Of a DNA stretch of 64,000 nucleotides, positions 39,556-48,219 are shown piece after piece. Location of the stretch: the NCBI RefSeq assembly GCF_001888165.1, contig NZ_CP015455.1:800001-864000 (forward strand), given 5' to 3'. How positions within the stretch are numbered: position 1 is the stretch's first letter; the number at the start of each line of letters is the position of its first letter. This stretch comes from Syntrophotalea acetylenica (lineage in GTDB: Bacteria > Desulfobacterota > Desulfuromonadia > Desulfuromonadales > Syntrophotaleaceae). The notes beneath the pieces were generated by a model that was not told where the DNA came from, searched no databases, and saw only the letters and a program-made list of their open reading frames with translations. Both the position numbers and the translations under genes were made by a program.

Positions 39556-39948
39556 GTGATACGTTTCTGCTTTGTTTTATTGCTGCTTGCGACGATGTGG
39601 ACCGGGGCCGCATATGGCGAGTCGCCCGGATTGCAGGCTTGTGACCTGACGGTAACCACCGCCATCGAAAACCGCACGCCTGTCGATGCGCTGCGATCCT
39701 ATACAGCGAATGTTGCCTGCCTGTATTTTTTTTCTCGCATAGGCGGGGCAAAGGAGGCTGCGGTCGTGTGGCACATCTGGTATCACGACGGCCGGCAGGT
39801 GGCGAGGGTTCCGTTGTCGGTTCGTTCACAGAATTGGCGGACATGGTCGAGGAAAAGCATTCCTCAGGGCGCTCAGGGTATGTGGCGGGTTGAAGTGCGG
39901 GATGCCCGAAGTAATTTGCTCGGCGTCAGAAGTTTCCGATTGTTTTAA
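39556..39948 (+). CDS. Exported DUF2914 protein
   Basis: 130 aa from the GTG at 39556, preceded by GAGGGGGACT. A signal peptide of about 21 residues (FCFVLLLLATMWTGAAYG) leads to a short beta-rich domain with VACLYFFSRIGG, VVWHIWYHDGRQVARV, RTWSRKSI and [12 protein letters not shown]-like spacing typical of DUF2914. Function is unknown; such domains are usually periplasmic. It is divergent from the PilZ gene. Confidence 0.82.
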   Translation: MIRFCFVLLLLATMWTGAAYGESPGLQACDLTVTTAIENRTPVDALRSYTANVACLYFFSRIGGAKEAAVVWHIWYHDGRQVARVPLSVRSQNWRTWSRKSIPQGAQGMWRVEVRDARSNLLGVRSFRLF

Positions 39949-40013
39949 CGGAGATTCGATCAGGCGCCGCCTTTGGAGCCCCCCCTGAGGGAGGGGCGAG
40001 GTGCCATCCGGGG

Positions 40014-40457
40014 CTATTTTTTGGGTTTGCTTTTTCCGCGCTCCGCACGGGCTTTGGCGAGATTGTCGCCAAGGCCTCGGTCAATGGCCATCTGTCGCCG
40101 GCTTTCGGAATAGGCCCGGGCGGCCAGCGGCTGGGTGCGAGGGATGTCGAACTGTTTCCGGTATTCCGAGGCCGTCATACCGTGAGCGGTTTTCAGGTGC
40201 CGGGCAAGGGTTTTCATTGCCTTGCCGCAAATCATGCAAATCACCTTGTCTTTTCCAAAGGCCTTTTTGCGGGAAACTGCAGGTGTTTGAGCCGCTTCTT
40301 CGTCTTCCATTGCTGTTTCCTGTGCCGTTCCATTTTCGATTGCAACCAGAGCCTGGTGGAGATCGTTTAGTTCTGCAATCAGCTCTTCCTTGGTCATGGG
40401 GGTGGTTGAAGCGTGTGATGCGACGATTTCGGCAGCCATTTCAAGCAAATTCGGCAT
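40014..40457 (-). CDS. MucR/Ros-type zinc-finger regulator
   Basis: 147 aa with a strong site (GGAGGACACC before TTT-ATG). The zinc finger is C-x2-C-x9-H-x4-H in CMICGKAMKTLARHLKTAH, followed by GMTASEYRKQF, the MucR/Ros signature; the tail is lysine-rich. In alphaproteobacteria MucR is an H-NS-like silencer that binds AT-rich DNA and represses its own gene. Here the 150 bp upstream is strikingly AT-rich and holds a perfect inverted repeat (40576-40590), consistent with autoregulation. Confidence 0.88.
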   Translation of the reverse strand: MPNLLEMAAEIVASHASTTPMTKEELIAELNDLHQALVAIENGTAQETAMEDEEAAQTPAVSRKKAFGKDKVICMICGKAMKTLARHLKTAHGMTASEYRKQFDIPRTQPLAARAYSESRRQMAIDRGLGDNLAKARAERGKSKPKK

Positions 40458-40575
40458 AAAGGTGTCCTCCCTTAAAAGTTGTTTTGAACTCGTTTATCAA
40501 ATTTAAAATACTAATACAATATCTTTTCCTAAAAGCAAGTAAAAAGATCTTTTTGACCACTTATGGGCTTCTTTT

Positions 40576-40590
40576 ATCGTTTGCAACGAT
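40576..40590. promoter_or_regulatory. Perfect inverted repeat upstream of the mucR-like gene
   Basis: ATCGTT-TGC-AACGAT, a perfect 6+3+6 inverted repeat in AT-rich DNA about 120 bp before the mucR-like start. It may be an operator. Confidence 0.4.
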
Positions 40591-40901
40591 TCTCTTTTGT
40601 GGTTTTTGATTTTTGTTTATTTGTCGGCAATGCACGATATTTCAATTAGGCAGCCGCGTGTGTTGTTTGGTAATGCCGATCCTTTTGCCCCTCATGAATA
40701 CCCAGGGCGAGTGTATTCGACAAGCGGCGTATTTGAGTTCGCGGTTGACTCAAGGCATGTCATTTGTCGGCCCTGTTGTTGCATTTATTTGCAGCATTCA
40801 GGTTTGGCGGATAATAAGAAGGTACCGTGGTTCATCGATCCAGGGTGACAGGGGCAGACATGGAAACTGAAGGTTGCCGCCCGCGTTGTTATAGTGTGAT
40901 T

Positions 40902-40916
40902 TGGCGGAATCCTTGC
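40902..40916 (+). promoter_or_regulatory. Sigma-54-type promoter upstream of the RomR-like gene
   Basis: TGGCGGAATCCTTGC has the invariant GG and GC 10 nt apart and a perfect -12 TTGC; the -24 box is TGGC followed by GG instead of AC. The predicted start near 40928 leaves a leader of about 258 nt. Confidence 0.5.
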
Positions 40917-41004
40917 GATGGCCCGCTGGGGTTATCGAAATTTACGGAACCTTGTATAGAAGCTGTGAGAGTGCATAAGCTATTGAAATTTCCGGTTAAA
41001 AATC

Positions 41005-41033
41005 TTGACAGGTTAAGGGTGCTATGCTAGCGT
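41005..41033 (+). promoter_or_regulatory. Alternative sigma-70-type promoter of the RomR-like gene
   Basis: A perfect TTGACA, 17 nt spacer and a poor -10 (TAGCGT). Confidence 0.3.
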
Positions 41034-41121
41034 TGACGCGTTTTGCAGGCAAGATCATGCATGGCGGTGAACGGGAGGGGGATGTCGAGCCCGGAGCGAA
41101 GCCAAGGCATGAAGTCGATTT

Positions 41122-41150
41122 ATGGCCCGGCATGAATTCCAGTTCGGGCC
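41122..41150 (+). other. Leader hairpin of the RomR-like gene
   Basis: TGGCCCG / CGGGCCA, 7 bp around a 15-nt loop, 35 nt before the start codon. No T-run follows. Confidence 0.35.
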
Positions 41151-41185
41151 ACTACTGCGTTCTTGTACGTTATTGGGAGGCTTGA

Positions 41186-42517
41186 ATGAGCAGGAAGCTT
41201 TTGCTGGCCGACGACAGTATTACCATACAGAAGGTAGTTGGCATCATCTTCGCCAATGAAGACTGTGATCTTGCCGTGGTGAGCGACGGTGATTCGGCGT
41301 TGGCCGCAGCTCGTTCAGATCGTCCCGATCTGATTATGGCCGATGCCATCATGCCCGGCAAAAACGGCTATGAACTCTGTTCGGCCATTCGACAGGATCC
41401 CGGGTTGCGGGATGTGCCTGTCCTGCTGCTGTCCGGCAGCTTTGAGCCGTTCGACGAGGACCGTGCCCGAGACGCCGGCATCGATGACTGGATCGTCAAG
41501 CCTTTCGAGTCTCAGGCTCTGCTGGACAAGGTGGAAGCGTTGCTTGCAAGGGGGCCCCGGTTGGCGCCGCCGTCTGCGGTTTCCAATGTCCCCGCGATAC
41601 CGGAGTTTGATGATGGTTTCGCCGGGCAGGCAACGGTTGCCGATGCCGATATGTGGCAGGAACTGGAGGGCGCGGATTTTGCGCCGGTCCCCGATCTGAC
41701 CGCCGATGAGGCCGGTGACCTGGAGCCGGATCTGCTGGATATTGCCGATAGCTTTCCTGCGGATGACGAAGACCTCGCGGCGTATTCGGAGCTGCCTGCG
41801 GATGAACCGCATGATATCTTTGCATCCACTCCGGCTTCGGCTGCCGGCGGGGATGGGGAGGATGACCTCCTTGCGCAGGACGATGCCGACGACGAGGGGA
41901 TTCTGTTTCTTGACGAGGATGACATCCTTTGCGAGGAACTGACGGACGACGAGCTTGCCGCGGAACGAGCTTCCGACCTGGCTTTCGAATCGGAAAGCGA
42001 ACTGTCCTGGGATGCCGGCGAAGCGACTGCGTCATCGAGTGAGGCGGCGGCGGAGATTTCCGAGGCGCCGGAACCGGTTTTTTCCGAACCCGAACCTGTT
42101 TTCGAGGCCGAACCCGCAGCTCCGGTTGAAGACGAGGTGCCCAGCCGGGACGGGCTGAGCTTCTTCCAGAACGCCGGCCTGGTGGAGAAACTGTCGCAAC
42201 CCGCTGCTGCGTCAGCCGCTACTGAAACGACTGCACCTGTGTCCGAACCGCCTGATGCCGGACCCGATGCAGAAGCCGCCCCGACTGACGAGACGGTGGG
42301 TGACGGCTCCGGCTTCGTTCCGTCTGCAACGGAGATCGAGGCGCAGGTCCGGGGGATTTCCGAGGAAGATTTGAGCCGCATTGTCGAAAAGGTTGCGGCC
42401 GGAGTGATCGAGCGTCTGGCCGATACCATTCTGGAGCGGATCGCCTGGGAGGTGGTCCCCGATCTGGCCGAATCGATGATCCGCGACGAAATCCGCCGCA
42501 TCACGGAAAAAGTCTGA
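41186..42517 (+). CDS. RomR-like response regulator (receiver, acidic linker, C-terminal helix)
   Basis: 443 aa with a GGGAGG site. Residues 1-125 are a receiver with D9/D10, phosphoacceptor D53 (PDLIMADAIMPG) and the Lys of WIVKPF. About 130-370 is a low-complexity acidic, alanine- and proline-containing linker. The last 65 residues form a conserved-looking amphipathic helix set ending in VVPDLAESMIRDEIRRI. There is no DNA-binding or enzymatic output. This architecture resembles RomR, a polarity factor of Myxococcus motility, and related deltaproteobacterial regulators. The role here is inferred only from architecture. Confidence 0.82.
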   Translation: MSRKLLLADDSITIQKVVGIIFANEDCDLAVVSDGDSALAAARSDRPDLIMADAIMPGKNGYELCSAIRQDPGLRDVPVLLLSGSFEPFDEDRARDAGIDDWIVKPFESQALLDKVEALLARGPRLAPPSAVSNVPAIPEFDDGFAGQATVADADMWQELEGADFAPVPDLTADEAGDLEPDLLDIADSFPADDEDLAAYSELPADEPHDIFASTPASAAGGDGEDDLLAQDDADDEGILFLDEDDILCEELTDDELAAERASDLAFESESELSWDAGEATASSSEAAAEISEAPEPVFSEPEPVFEAEPAAPVEDEVPSRDGLSFFQNAGLVEKLSQPAAASAATETTAPVSEPPDAGPDAEAAPTDETVGDGSGFVPSATEIEAQVRGISEEDLSRIVEKVAAGVIERLADTILERIAWEVVPDLAESMIRDEIRRITEKV

Positions 42518-42623
42518 CGGCATGACCCGGACAAAATGGCCGGTGTCGCCGGGCCGATGTGTTTGGCGATGATCCAAACGCCTGTTTTTGCGCCGGGGAA
42601 AGCCTGGAGAACAGTTGACCTGC

Positions 42624-42657
42624 CAAACGGGGATTGTTAAAATCCCCGTTTGTTTTT
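42624..42657 (+). terminator. Terminator after the RomR-like gene
   Basis: CAAACGGGGAT / ATCCCCGTTTG (11 bp) with a 7-nt loop, then five T. Confidence 0.9.
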
Positions 42658-42714
42658 GATCGGCATGTATCCAATGTCCGCAACGCGCGGGCACTGCCAA
42701 AGGATGGACTGTCC

Positions 42715-45372
42715 ATGGAAGCGAAACTCCCCAAAGGTTACGAGCCTCATGACGTCGAGGCCAAATGGTATGAATTCTGGACCGGGCAAGGCTTGTTTCA
42801 CGCCGATGAACATTCTGCCAAAGCCCCCTTTTCCATTGTGATCCCTCCGCCGAATGTCACCGGCGTTCTGCATATGGGACACGCTCTGAACAATACCCTG
42901 CAGGACATTCTGGTACGCTGGAAGCGCATGGAAGGGTACGAGGTTCTGTGGCAGCCCGGTACCGACCACGCTGGCATAGCCACCCAGAACGTGGTGGAAA
43001 AACAGCTGGCCGCCGAAGACAGCAGCCGCCACGCGCTGGGCCGGGAGGGGTTTATCGAGCGCGTGTGGCAATGGCGGGAAGAATCCGGCGGACAGATCAT
43101 CAATCAGCTCAAGCGGCTCGGAGCGTCCTGCGATTGGGATCGCGAGCGTTTCACCATGGACGAAGGGTTGTCCCGTGCGGTGCGGGAAGTGTTCGTCACG
43201 CTCTATGAGGAAGGACTGATCTATCGCGACAACCGCCTGATCAACTGGTGCCCCCGTTGCCACACGGCTCTTTCGGATCTGGAAGTGGAGCATCAGGACC
43301 AGAAGGGCAACCTCTGGCATCTGCGCTATCCGGTGGTTGGTACGGACCGCTACCTGGTAGTCGCCACCACCCGTCCCGAAACCATGCTCGGCGATACCGC
43401 CGTGGCGGTGCATCCCGATGATGAAAGGTATGCTGATCTGATCGGCAAATCGGTCATGCTGCCGCTGATGGAGCGGCCCATTCCCATTATCGCCGACGAC
43501 TACGTCGACCGGGAGTTCGGCAGCGGCGCGGTCAAGATCACGCCGGCCCATGACTTCAACGACTTTGAAATCGGCAAGCGCCACAATCTTGAATTCATCA
43601 ACATCTTCGACGCCTCCGGCGTGGTGAATGACAACGGCGGGCGCTACCGGGGCCTGGAACGTTTTGAAGCGCGCAAGGCGGTGCTGGCCGATCTGGAAGC
43701 GGCCGGTCTGCTCGAGCGGATCGAGGAGCATCTTAACGCCGTTGGAGAATGTTATCGCTGCAAAACGGTTATCGAGCCCTATATGAGTCTGCAGTGGTAC
43801 GTGAAAGTGCAGCCGCTGGCCGACAAGGCCATCGAGGCGGTGCAGACCGGCAAGACCCGCATCATCCCGGCGCAGTGGGAAAAAACCTATTTCGAGTGGA
43901 TGTTCAATATCCGTGACTGGTGCATCAGCCGCCAGATCTGGTGGGGGCACCGTATCCCTGCCTGGTTCTGCGAGGCCTGCAACGAAATAACCGTGTCCCG
44001 TCAAGATCCGACCGCCTGCAGCCACTGCGGGGGCAGTGATCTCCGGCAGGAAACGGATGTCCTCGATACCTGGTTCAGTTCGGCCCTGTGGCCCTTTTCG
44101 ACAATGGGCTGGCCGGAAAAAACCGAAACCTTGCAGAAGTTTTACCCGACATCCTGCCTGATCACCGGTTTCGACATCCTGTTTTTCTGGGTGGCCCGCA
44201 TGATGATGATGGGGCTCAAGTTCAGGGGTGAGGTGCCCTTCCGCGATGTTTATATTCATGCTCTGGTGCGTGATGCCCAGGGTCAGAAGATGAGCAAGAG
44301 CAAGGGCAATGTCATCGATCCGCTGACGGTGATCGATGAGTACGGAACCGACGCCTTCCGGTTCACTCTGGCGGCTTTCGCCGCGCAGGGGCGCGACGTT
44401 AAACTGTCTGTTGACCGCATCGCCGGGTACCGCAATTTTGTCAACAAGCTGTGGAACGCCAGCCGTTTCGCGCTGATGAACCTTGAAGGGTTCGAGCCTG
44501 ACGGGGTCGATCTGCAGCAGTGCGAACTTGCCCTGTCGGAACGCTGGATTCTCAGTCGCCTGACCGATGTGGTCGCGGAAGCCCGCCAGGCTCTGACGGA
44601 ATATAAGTTCAACGAAGCTGCCAGTGCCCTCTATGCTTTTACCTGGCACGAGTTCTGCGATTGGTTTATCGAGTTGAGCAAGGACGACCTTTACGGAGAA
44701 AATGCACAGCGCAAAAAAACCGCCCAGGCCGTGCTGTACACTGTCCTTGAGCAGCTGTTGCGGCTGTTGCATCCGTTCATGCCCTTCGTCACCGAGGAAA
44801 TCTGGCAGGCCCTGCCCGGGGTCCGCCCGACGGTATCGATCATGGCGGCCCCCTATGCCGACGTGTCTGCGCTGCCTGCCGATCAGGCGGGTGCCGCGCA
44901 TATGGAATTGATCATGGAGGTCATCAAGGGCATCCGCAACATCCGCGGCGAAATGAATGTGCCGCCCGGAAAACGGATCACGGCGGTTCTGGACTGTAAA
45001 AACCCGGAGATTTCCGGAATTCTGGCTGCCGGTGAGGGATATGTCAGAAGCCTCGCAAAAGTCGACCAACTCTCCTGTGGTGAAGGCGTCGAACGCCCCT
45101 CCCAGGCTGCGACCCAGGTCGCCGGAGAGGTAGAGATCCTGTTGCCACTGGCCGGCCTCATCGACCTGGATGAGGAACTGAAACGGCTGGAAAAGGAGAT
45201 CGCCAAAGTCGCAAAGGACATTGCCATGTTCAGCAAAAAATTGTCGAATGAATCCTTTTTGTCCAAGGCGCCGGCCGATGTCCTGGAAAAAGACCGTCAA
45301 AAGCTCGCGGATGCCGAGGAAAAAGCGGCCATCCTGCGGCAGAGTCTGGCCAGGATTTCCGCCCTGAAGTAA
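42715..45372 (+). CDS. valS: Valyl-tRNA synthetase
   Basis: 885 aa from the ATG at 42715 (AAAGGA 10 nt upstream; the frame to 42634 runs through a terminator). Class I signatures HMGH (LHMGHALNNT) and KMSKS (QKMSKSKGNVIDP) are present, as is the editing domain (GTDHAGIATQ, TTRPETMLGDTAV) and the C-terminal coiled-coil arm (LDEELKRLEKEIAKVAKDI). It charges tRNA-Val. An 887-aa opposite-strand frame is a shadow. Confidence 0.98.
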   Translation: MEAKLPKGYEPHDVEAKWYEFWTGQGLFHADEHSAKAPFSIVIPPPNVTGVLHMGHALNNTLQDILVRWKRMEGYEVLWQPGTDHAGIATQNVVEKQLAAEDSSRHALGREGFIERVWQWREESGGQIINQLKRLGASCDWDRERFTMDEGLSRAVREVFVTLYEEGLIYRDNRLINWCPRCHTALSDLEVEHQDQKGNLWHLRYPVVGTDRYLVVATTRPETMLGDTAVAVHPDDERYADLIGKSVMLPLMERPIPIIADDYVDREFGSGAVKITPAHDFNDFEIGKRHNLEFINIFDASGVVNDNGGRYRGLERFEARKAVLADLEAAGLLERIEEHLNAVGECYRCKTVIEPYMSLQWYVKVQPLADKAIEAVQTGKTRIIPAQWEKTYFEWMFNIRDWCISRQIWWGHRIPAWFCEACNEITVSRQDPTACSHCGGSDLRQETDVLDTWFSSALWPFSTMGWPEKTETLQKFYPTSCLITGFDILFFWVARMMMMGLKFRGEVPFRDVYIHALVRDAQGQKMSKSKGNVIDPLTVIDEYGTDAFRFTLAAFAAQGRDVKLSVDRIAGYRNFVNKLWNASRFALMNLEGFEPDGVDLQQCELALSERWILSRLTDVVAEARQALTEYKFNEAASALYAFTWHEFCDWFIELSKDDLYGENAQRKKTAQAVLYTVLEQLLRLLHPFMPFVTEEIWQALPGVRPTVSIMAAPYADVSALPADQAGAAHMELIMEVIKGIRNIRGEMNVPPGKRITAVLDCKNPEISGILAAGEGYVRSLAKVDQLSCGEGVERPSQAATQVAGEVEILLPLAGLIDLDEELKRLEKEIAKVAKDIAMFSKKLSNESFLSKAPADVLEKDRQKLADAEEKAAILRQSLARISALK

Positions 45373-45376
45373 GCCT

Positions 45377-45399
45377 CGCCGCTCTCCCGGCGGTTTTTT
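45377..45399 (+). terminator. valS terminator 1
   Basis: Short stem CGCCG / CGGCG, then G and six T, just after the stop codon. Confidence 0.6.
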
Positions 45400-45407
45400 G
45401 CATAGAG

Positions 45408-45443
45408 CCCGTCCAGCCGAAGCATGGCTGGACGGGTTTTTTT
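45408..45443 (+). terminator. valS terminator 2
   Basis: CCCGTCCAGCC / GGCTGGACGGG, 11 bp with a 7-nt loop, then seven T. Confidence 0.93.
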
Positions 45444-45474
45444 CGTTTGCGCGGAAACGCCGACCGCGAAACGC

Positions 45475-45503
45475 TTGACATGAAATCTTTGATAAGCAAT
45501 CAT
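45475..45503 (+). promoter_or_regulatory. Promoter of the GGDEF-EAL gene
   Basis: Perfect TTGACA, 17-nt spacer, AATCAT (4 of 6), right after the valS terminators and about 85 nt before the start. Confidence 0.5.
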
Positions 45504-45587
45504 TTATGAAATTAACGTAAAAAATTACAACTCATTTTCGGTGCAGGGATCTGCAGGACCCTTCGCTTCAAAGAGGAGAAGCCTGCC

Positions 45588-48206
45588 ATGCGATGTCGGT
45601 GGAAATGCCTGCTGGGTCTTGGCCTGGCCATCATTGCCTTGAACGGCATCCTGCTGCTGCTGAGCCGCCAGGTGTTTCTCGACAGTTTTATCCGGTTGGA
45701 GCGCCGCCAGGCGCGGGAAACCCTGCAGCGCGGTGTCGGAGTCTATCGGGGACATCTCGCCTTTCTGAAGCGCCTCGCCGGGGACTGGGCCCAGTGGGAT
45801 GATGCTTATGACTTCATGCAGAGCCGCGATCGCCGTTTTTTGCTGAGCAATGTTGTTGACAGCACCTTTACTTCCTTGAATCTTAACGTGTTGGTGTTTC
45901 TTGATGAAAAGGGTAAGATCGTGGCCGGCAAGGCTTTTGATCTGAACAAACAATCGGAAGTGCCAATTTATGCGGGGTTGCAGCAGCTTTTCAGGGACGG
46001 CTGGAGTCAGCGGGTGCTGCGAATCCATGCGCAGGGGGTGCACGGTCTGGTGTCCTTGCCGGAAGGCAGCCTCCTGATGGCATTGCAGCCCGTACTGACC
46101 GGAGAAGGCAAGGGGCCACCGCGGGGCACTTTGCTCATGGGGCGATTTCTCGACCCAGCGGAACTGGGAAGACTTCGCGCCAAGGCGAACCTGCCTTTTG
46201 AATTTACCCGCCTGGAATCGGGGCCGGAATGGATGCCCTGGACAAAAACCGCGAATCCGCGTCCGCAAATCCTGCTGCGGGCCGTCGATTCACACCGCCT
46301 GCGATCACGGATTCTGCTGCGTGACATATGGGGGCAGCCGGCGCAGGCGCTAGGTGTCACCCTGCCGCGTGAAATCTATGCCCGGGGGCGGCAGGCCATG
46401 GTCTATTTTCACCTTGGCTTGCTGCTTTTCAGCATTGCGGCAGGCTCCTGCATCTGGCTGATCTGGGTACGCCTGGTCAGTTCCGAGCAAAAACAGCGTG
46501 ACAGCGAGTCCCTGTTCCGGCACGTTTTCCAAAATTCGGTGGATGCCTTTTTCCTATGCGATGCCAATGGCAGGTTTCTGGATGCCAATCAACAGGCCTG
46601 CCGGGTCCTCGGCCGCAGCCGCCCGGACCTGCTGGAACTGGGTTGGGCGGATGTTGCCGATACCTCCCTTGAAGATGCACGGGGTGCTGCGAATGTCCTT
46701 TCCGCAGCGCGGTTCCTGCCCTGCGAGGTGACGATGCGGGGGCGCCGCGGTCAGGGGATCCCCGCAGAAATCAGTGTCAGTCGTGTCGCGCTGCTGCCGC
46801 AGAGTTATTTTTTTGTGCTGGCACGGGATATCTCCGAGCGCAGGGCATCGGAAAACATGCTCCGGGAGCAAAAACTGAAACTCGATTTTCTTGCCTATCA
46901 CGACGTCCTGACCGGCCTTCCCAATCGCCTGAAAGCCCTGGAGCTTTTGCAGGGCGCCATCGCCCGGGCCCGAAACCGGAATACAACGGTGGCAGCTCTG
47001 CTGTTTGATATCGACCGCTTCAAGAACATCAACGAATCTCTGGGGCATGTAGTTGGCGATCAGATTCTTATGGAGGTGGCCCGGCGGATTCAGGGGGTTT
47101 TGCGAGGATCGGATGTGGTGGCTCGTTTTGGGGGTGATGAATTCCTGGTGCTGCTGGAAAATCCCGCTGACGGTGAAGGGGGCAGGGCGGTGGCGCAAAA
47201 ACTGCTGGAAGCGATGGCTTGTCCCTTGCAGATCGGCCGGCACCGCTTCTATCTGACCGGAAGTGTGGGTATCAGCCTGTTTCCGCAACATGGCGGTGAT
47301 GCCCAGGCTATATTGAAAGCCGCCGACAATGCCATGTTCCACGCCAAGGCACAGGGTCGCAACACCTGCCGGTTTTTCATGCCGTCGTTACAAGTCGACG
47401 TCGAGGCTCGGCTCAATCTCGAAACAGATTTGCACCGTGCCCTGGAACAACAGCAGTTCCACCTGACCTATCAGCCGCAGTTCAATTTACAGACCGGCTC
47501 GGTCATCGGGCTTGAGGCGCTGCTGCGCTGGCGGCACCCGACCCGTGGTCTGGTGCCGCCGGACGAATTCATCCCTCTTGCCGAGGATACCGGCCTGATT
47601 GTTCCCATCGGGGAATGGGTGCTGCGGGAAGCCTGCAGGCAGATGGTGGCGTGGCATCGCGGGGGTTTTCCGCGGTTGCGCATGGCCGTCAATATTTCCG
47701 CCCGCCAGTTCCGTCAGTCGGGTTTTATCGATATGGTGTTCCGGTTGTTGCGCCATTACGGCCTGGAACCGGGGCTGCTTGAACTTGAGATCACCGAACG
47801 GGTGGTTATCCAGAGTGCCGAGCATGCGCGCAACATGCTCACGATTCTGAGACAGGCCGGTATTTGTCTGGCGGTGGACGACTTCGGTCTGGGCTATAGC
47901 TCCCTGAGCTATTTGCGGACGTTTCCGTTTTCCAAGCTGAAAATGGATCAGGCCTTCAGCAGAAATCTGGCGGACGATGCCTGCGACCGGGCGATAGCCG
48001 AGGCCATCGTCAGCATGGGGCGAACCCTGGGGATGGAGGTGGTGGCGGAGGGGATTGAAAATGCCCTGCAACTCGATACCCTGCGCAGCCTGGGGTGCCC
48101 TTCGGGGCAGGGCTTCCATCTGGCACAGCCCATGACGGCGGCGGAGACCGCAGCCTTTCTCCGGGGCCATCCGCAGGGTGAGTTCTGTCCGGAAGAGCTT
48201 CTTTGA
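45588..48206 (+). CDS. CHASE4-PAS-GGDEF-EAL membrane c-di-GMP protein
   Basis: 872 aa with AGAGGAGAAG before the start. A first membrane helix (about 8-26) and a second near 265-290 bracket a periplasmic CHASE4 domain (DWAQWDDAYDFM is typical). Then a PAS domain (300-420), a GGDEF domain with intact RFGGDEF (about 510) and an EAL domain with GLEALLRW, the DDFGLGYSSLSYL loop and QGFHLAQP end. Both active-site motifs look intact, so it could make and break c-di-GMP; which dominates is unknown. Same strand as valS but separately promoted. Confidence 0.93.
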   Translation: MRCRWKCLLGLGLAIIALNGILLLLSRQVFLDSFIRLERRQARETLQRGVGVYRGHLAFLKRLAGDWAQWDDAYDFMQSRDRRFLLSNVVDSTFTSLNLNVLVFLDEKGKIVAGKAFDLNKQSEVPIYAGLQQLFRDGWSQRVLRIHAQGVHGLVSLPEGSLLMALQPVLTGEGKGPPRGTLLMGRFLDPAELGRLRAKANLPFEFTRLESGPEWMPWTKTANPRPQILLRAVDSHRLRSRILLRDIWGQPAQALGVTLPREIYARGRQAMVYFHLGLLLFSIAAGSCIWLIWVRLVSSEQKQRDSESLFRHVFQNSVDAFFLCDANGRFLDANQQACRVLGRSRPDLLELGWADVADTSLEDARGAANVLSAARFLPCEVTMRGRRGQGIPAEISVSRVALLPQSYFFVLARDISERRASENMLREQKLKLDFLAYHDVLTGLPNRLKALELLQGAIARARNRNTTVAALLFDIDRFKNINESLGHVVGDQILMEVARRIQGVLRGSDVVARFGGDEFLVLLENPADGEGGRAVAQKLLEAMACPLQIGRHRFYLTGSVGISLFPQHGGDAQAILKAADNAMFHAKAQGRNTCRFFMPSLQVDVEARLNLETDLHRALEQQQFHLTYQPQFNLQTGSVIGLEALLRWRHPTRGLVPPDEFIPLAEDTGLIVPIGEWVLREACRQMVAWHRGGFPRLRMAVNISARQFRQSGFIDMVFRLLRHYGLEPGLLELEITERVVIQSAEHARNMLTILRQAGICLAVDDFGLGYSSLSYLRTFPFSKLKMDQAFSRNLADDACDRAIAEAIVSMGRTLGMEVVAEGIENALQLDTLRSLGCPSGQGFHLAQPMTAAETAAFLRGHPQGEFCPEELL

Positions 48207-48219
48207 CAGCAGCCCCGTG

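Larger units (their letters stand above)
40458..41185. other. 728-bp gene-free region between the mucR-like gene and the RomR-like gene
   Basis: No convincing coding region. Open frames of 67-85 codons occur but lack ribosome sites and overlap each other. It holds an AT-rich mucR promoter region, an inverted repeat (40576-40590), a sigma-54-type promoter (40902-40916), a TTGACA box (41005) and a leader hairpin (41122-41150). A small RNA cannot be excluded. Confidence 0.6.

Noticed and set aside
40597-41030. Open frames of 67-85 codons in the gene-free region
   Set aside because: Mutually overlapping, no ribosome site, no family features; one is mildly hydrophobic but not convincing.
41034-41185. 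c-di-GMP riboswitch in the RomR-like leader
   Set aside because: The conserved GEMM core pattern is not found; only a simple hairpin is present.
42637-45300. 887-codon open frame opposite valS
   Set aside because: Shadow of valS; no domain or ribosome site.
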